A program made the position numbers and the translations under genes. From an uncultured Eubacteriales bacterium (GTDB taxonomy: Bacteria; Bacillota; Clostridia; Oscillospirales; CAG-272): 6,311 nucleotides of DNA. Location of the stretch: the NCBI GenBank assembly GCA_949286815.1, contig CASEEB010000134.1, positions 1-6,311 on the forward strand, given 5' to 3'. A model generated the notes under the pieces. That model had not been told where the DNA came from and did no database searches. It saw only the letters and a program-made list of their open reading frames with translations. This document shows positions 4,947 through 6,311 of the stretch, in pieces (the first letter of the stretch is position 1; the number at the start of each line of letters is the position of its first letter).

Positions 4947-6311
4947 TTATTTTCTAATATACCCGTTTACTCCATCAGGGGTATTTATGTCCAATTTGCC
5001 GTTTTTATAGACAAAGATAACCTTTCCACAAGCTGTCATAAGAGGAACTGTCATTTCTTTAATTTTACCGAAATTCGGTTTTACCGAGAATTTTTTGAAT
5101 CCCGCTTCCTCACAGCGCAGTCCAAGATAGTTTTCATATATGACAATCAACGGAGCAAGCGGGCAATGCGACATTTCGCTATTTGAATCGGTTACAGCCG
5201 AAAAATCTTCCTGAAGCGTATTATTTTTCTGTACCGACATCATATTGAACCATCTGTTTTCAAGGTCGTCCGTTACTGTATCGGCTTCTCCGAAAATACC
5301 GAGCGCCCTGTAAACCCAAGGCATATTCGCCGGATAACTTTTTGATAAATACTCAGGGTATTCCTTAAGTATCTCATGCGCCTTTTCGCCTCTGTCAAAT
5401 CCGAAAACAACCGCCGTAGATATCGTTCGATCGGAAAGAGAAGTATAACCGTCTTCACTCCTGAAAGGAAGATTATCCGTAAAAAGTCCGGAATCCGAAT
5501 CGTAATATAATTTTTTAACTCTTTTCAGCAGTCCGGCAGCTTCATTTTCCATTTTTAAGGCAATTGCATCATCGCCGAAATAACGGCATACAGGTTCCAA
5601 TGCTGTCTGCACCGTACCGATAAAATACAGATTAAAAACACATTTTTTGTCTCTTTGCTTTCTGTAAGTCAAGTGATCTATCCATACAGATGCCGTGCCA
5701 AGATTTTCAACCTTAATAAGTCCGTCATTGTCCCGAAGTGAAAGCATATAACAATAGAATTTTATAAAATCTTTGTATGATTTTCTGATGATATAGTCAT
5801 TTCCTGTAAAAAGAAAATTCCTGTAACACTCTATTATAAACTGAAGCGAATGGTCAAGAATAGGCGGCCACAATGTGATACCTAACTGCGATTGTGAAAT
5901 TCGCAGACAACGGTCATACGCAGGCCAGCAATCCATATAAAATCCTTCGTTTGTCATTCCGTCTCCGAAAGTCTCAAAAAAACGCTCAACAATAGGATCG
6001 TCTGCGCCGTAAAGATAGGAAAAAGCCGTTACCTGATGGCTGCCGTCGCCGGCATACTGCTGACGCTCCCTTCCCATTCCGTCACTGAATATCTCTATTG
6101 CGGAATTTTTAAGCGTATTGACCGAGGCATCAATTACTTTTTGCAGTTTTTCTCTGTCTGTTTTTGGAATAATCTTTTGCGCGATCGGATAGGTTTTTCT
6201 GATCATTCCTGCGTTTTTTAAAAAAATTTTCCCGGAAGCCCCGTGAATATGAAGCTGCAAATACATAAAGCTCTCAGTATCAAATCCGGTAAAATGATTA
6301 TATCCTTCTTT
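4947..6311 (-). CDS. GH78-like alpha-L-rhamnosidase, N-terminus off the right edge
   Basis: The frame is open from the right edge to a TAA at 4947, giving 455 codons. An in-frame Met at 6266 is preceded by 15 more open codons, so it is probably internal. The protein resembles the catalytic (alpha/alpha)6 barrel and C-terminal beta domain of GH78, which hydrolyses terminal alpha-L-rhamnose. Counting from the Met at 6266, D62, E67 and D74 (SDGMGRERQQYAGD) have the same 5- and 7-residue spacing as the catalytic-site Asp/Glu/Asp of Bacillus GL1 RhaB, with E67 the likely general acid. E353 (TLQEDF) is the candidate general base, followed by SHCPLAPL (H367), matching the usual SxNH motif. Aromatic W114 and W195 (VWIDHL) fit sugar-binding positions. 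The C-terminal beta domain is about 385-439. GH78 proteins are usually 700-1000 residues, so the N-terminal beta domains are missing. No dockerin is present at the C-terminus; any signal peptide would be off-window. It lies upstream of the esterase in the same orientation. Confidence 0.85.
   Translation of the reverse strand, partial: KEGYNHFTGFDTESFMYLQLHIHGASGKIFLKNAGMIRKTYPIAQKIIPKTDREKLQKVIDASVNTLKNSAIEIFSDGMGRERQQYAGDGSHQVTAFSYLYGADDPIVERFFETFGDGMTNEGFYMDCWPAYDRCLRISQSQLGITLWPPILDHSLQFIIECYRNFLFTGNDYIIRKSYKDFIKFYCYMLSLRDNDGLIKVENLGTASVWIDHLTYRKQRDKKCVFNLYFIGTVQTALEPVCRYFGDDAIALKMENEAAGLLKRVKKLYYDSDSGLFTDNLPFRSEDGYTSLSDRTISTAVVFGFDRGEKAHEILKEYPEYLSKSYPANMPWVYRALGIFGEADTVTDDLENRWFNMMSVQKNNTLQEDFSAVTDSNSEMSHCPLAPLIVIYENYLGLRCEEAGFKKFSVKPNFGKIKEMTVPLMTACGKVIFVYKNGKLDINTPDGVNGYIRK

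Overview
The window looks like a chromosomal segment from a fibre-degrading, anaerobic gut or rumen Firmicute of the Clostridia (Ruminococcus/Oscillospiraceae-like). This is inferred from a type I dockerin inside a secreted esterase, strong AGGAGG-type ribosome sites, and Clostridia-like enzyme families. No ribosomal RNA or other taxonomic marker is present, so the assignment is moderate.

Layout. (1) Bases 1-654, minus strand: 218 N-terminal codons of a ParA/MinD-like P-loop ATPase whose C-terminus lies off the left edge. (2) About 682-1860: an apparently intact insertion sequence with imperfect terminal inverted repeats and one plus-strand gene. That gene encodes a 344-residue DDE transposase related to the IS6/IS240 group, with two zinc-ribbon motifs added at the N-terminus. 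Its left end carries a near-consensus promoter inside the loop of a long inverted repeat, and the right arm of that repeat covers the transposase ribosome site. (3) 1874-4873, minus strand: a 999-residue secreted, multimodular, dockerin-bearing esterase of CE2 type. Its order is signal peptide, three related beta-sandwich-like modules, Ig-like domain, dockerin, CE2 jelly roll, SGNH hydrolase. (4) 4947-6311, minus strand: the C-terminal 455 codons of a GH78-like alpha-L-rhamnosidase, open at the right edge.

How they fit together. The rhamnosidase and the esterase lie head-to-tail, 73 bases apart, and probably form an operon transcribed from beyond the right edge. Together they suggest removal of rhamnosyl and O-acetyl groups from plant polysaccharide such as acetylated rhamnogalacturonan; that substrate is an inference. 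The IS sits between this module and the ATPase gene. It leaves only 13 bases after the esterase stop and about 27 bases before the ATPase start. Base composition changes across it: about 52% G+C in the first 300 bases, against roughly 32-43% in sampled lines of the esterase and rhamnosidase genes. The IS may therefore mark a junction between two genomic neighbourhoods.

The most interesting points are the IS promoter/hairpin arrangement, the internal dockerin with non-classical recognition residues, and the three uncharacterised repeat modules of the esterase. I see no CRISPR array, tRNA or rRNA, and no clearly new defence or mobile system.
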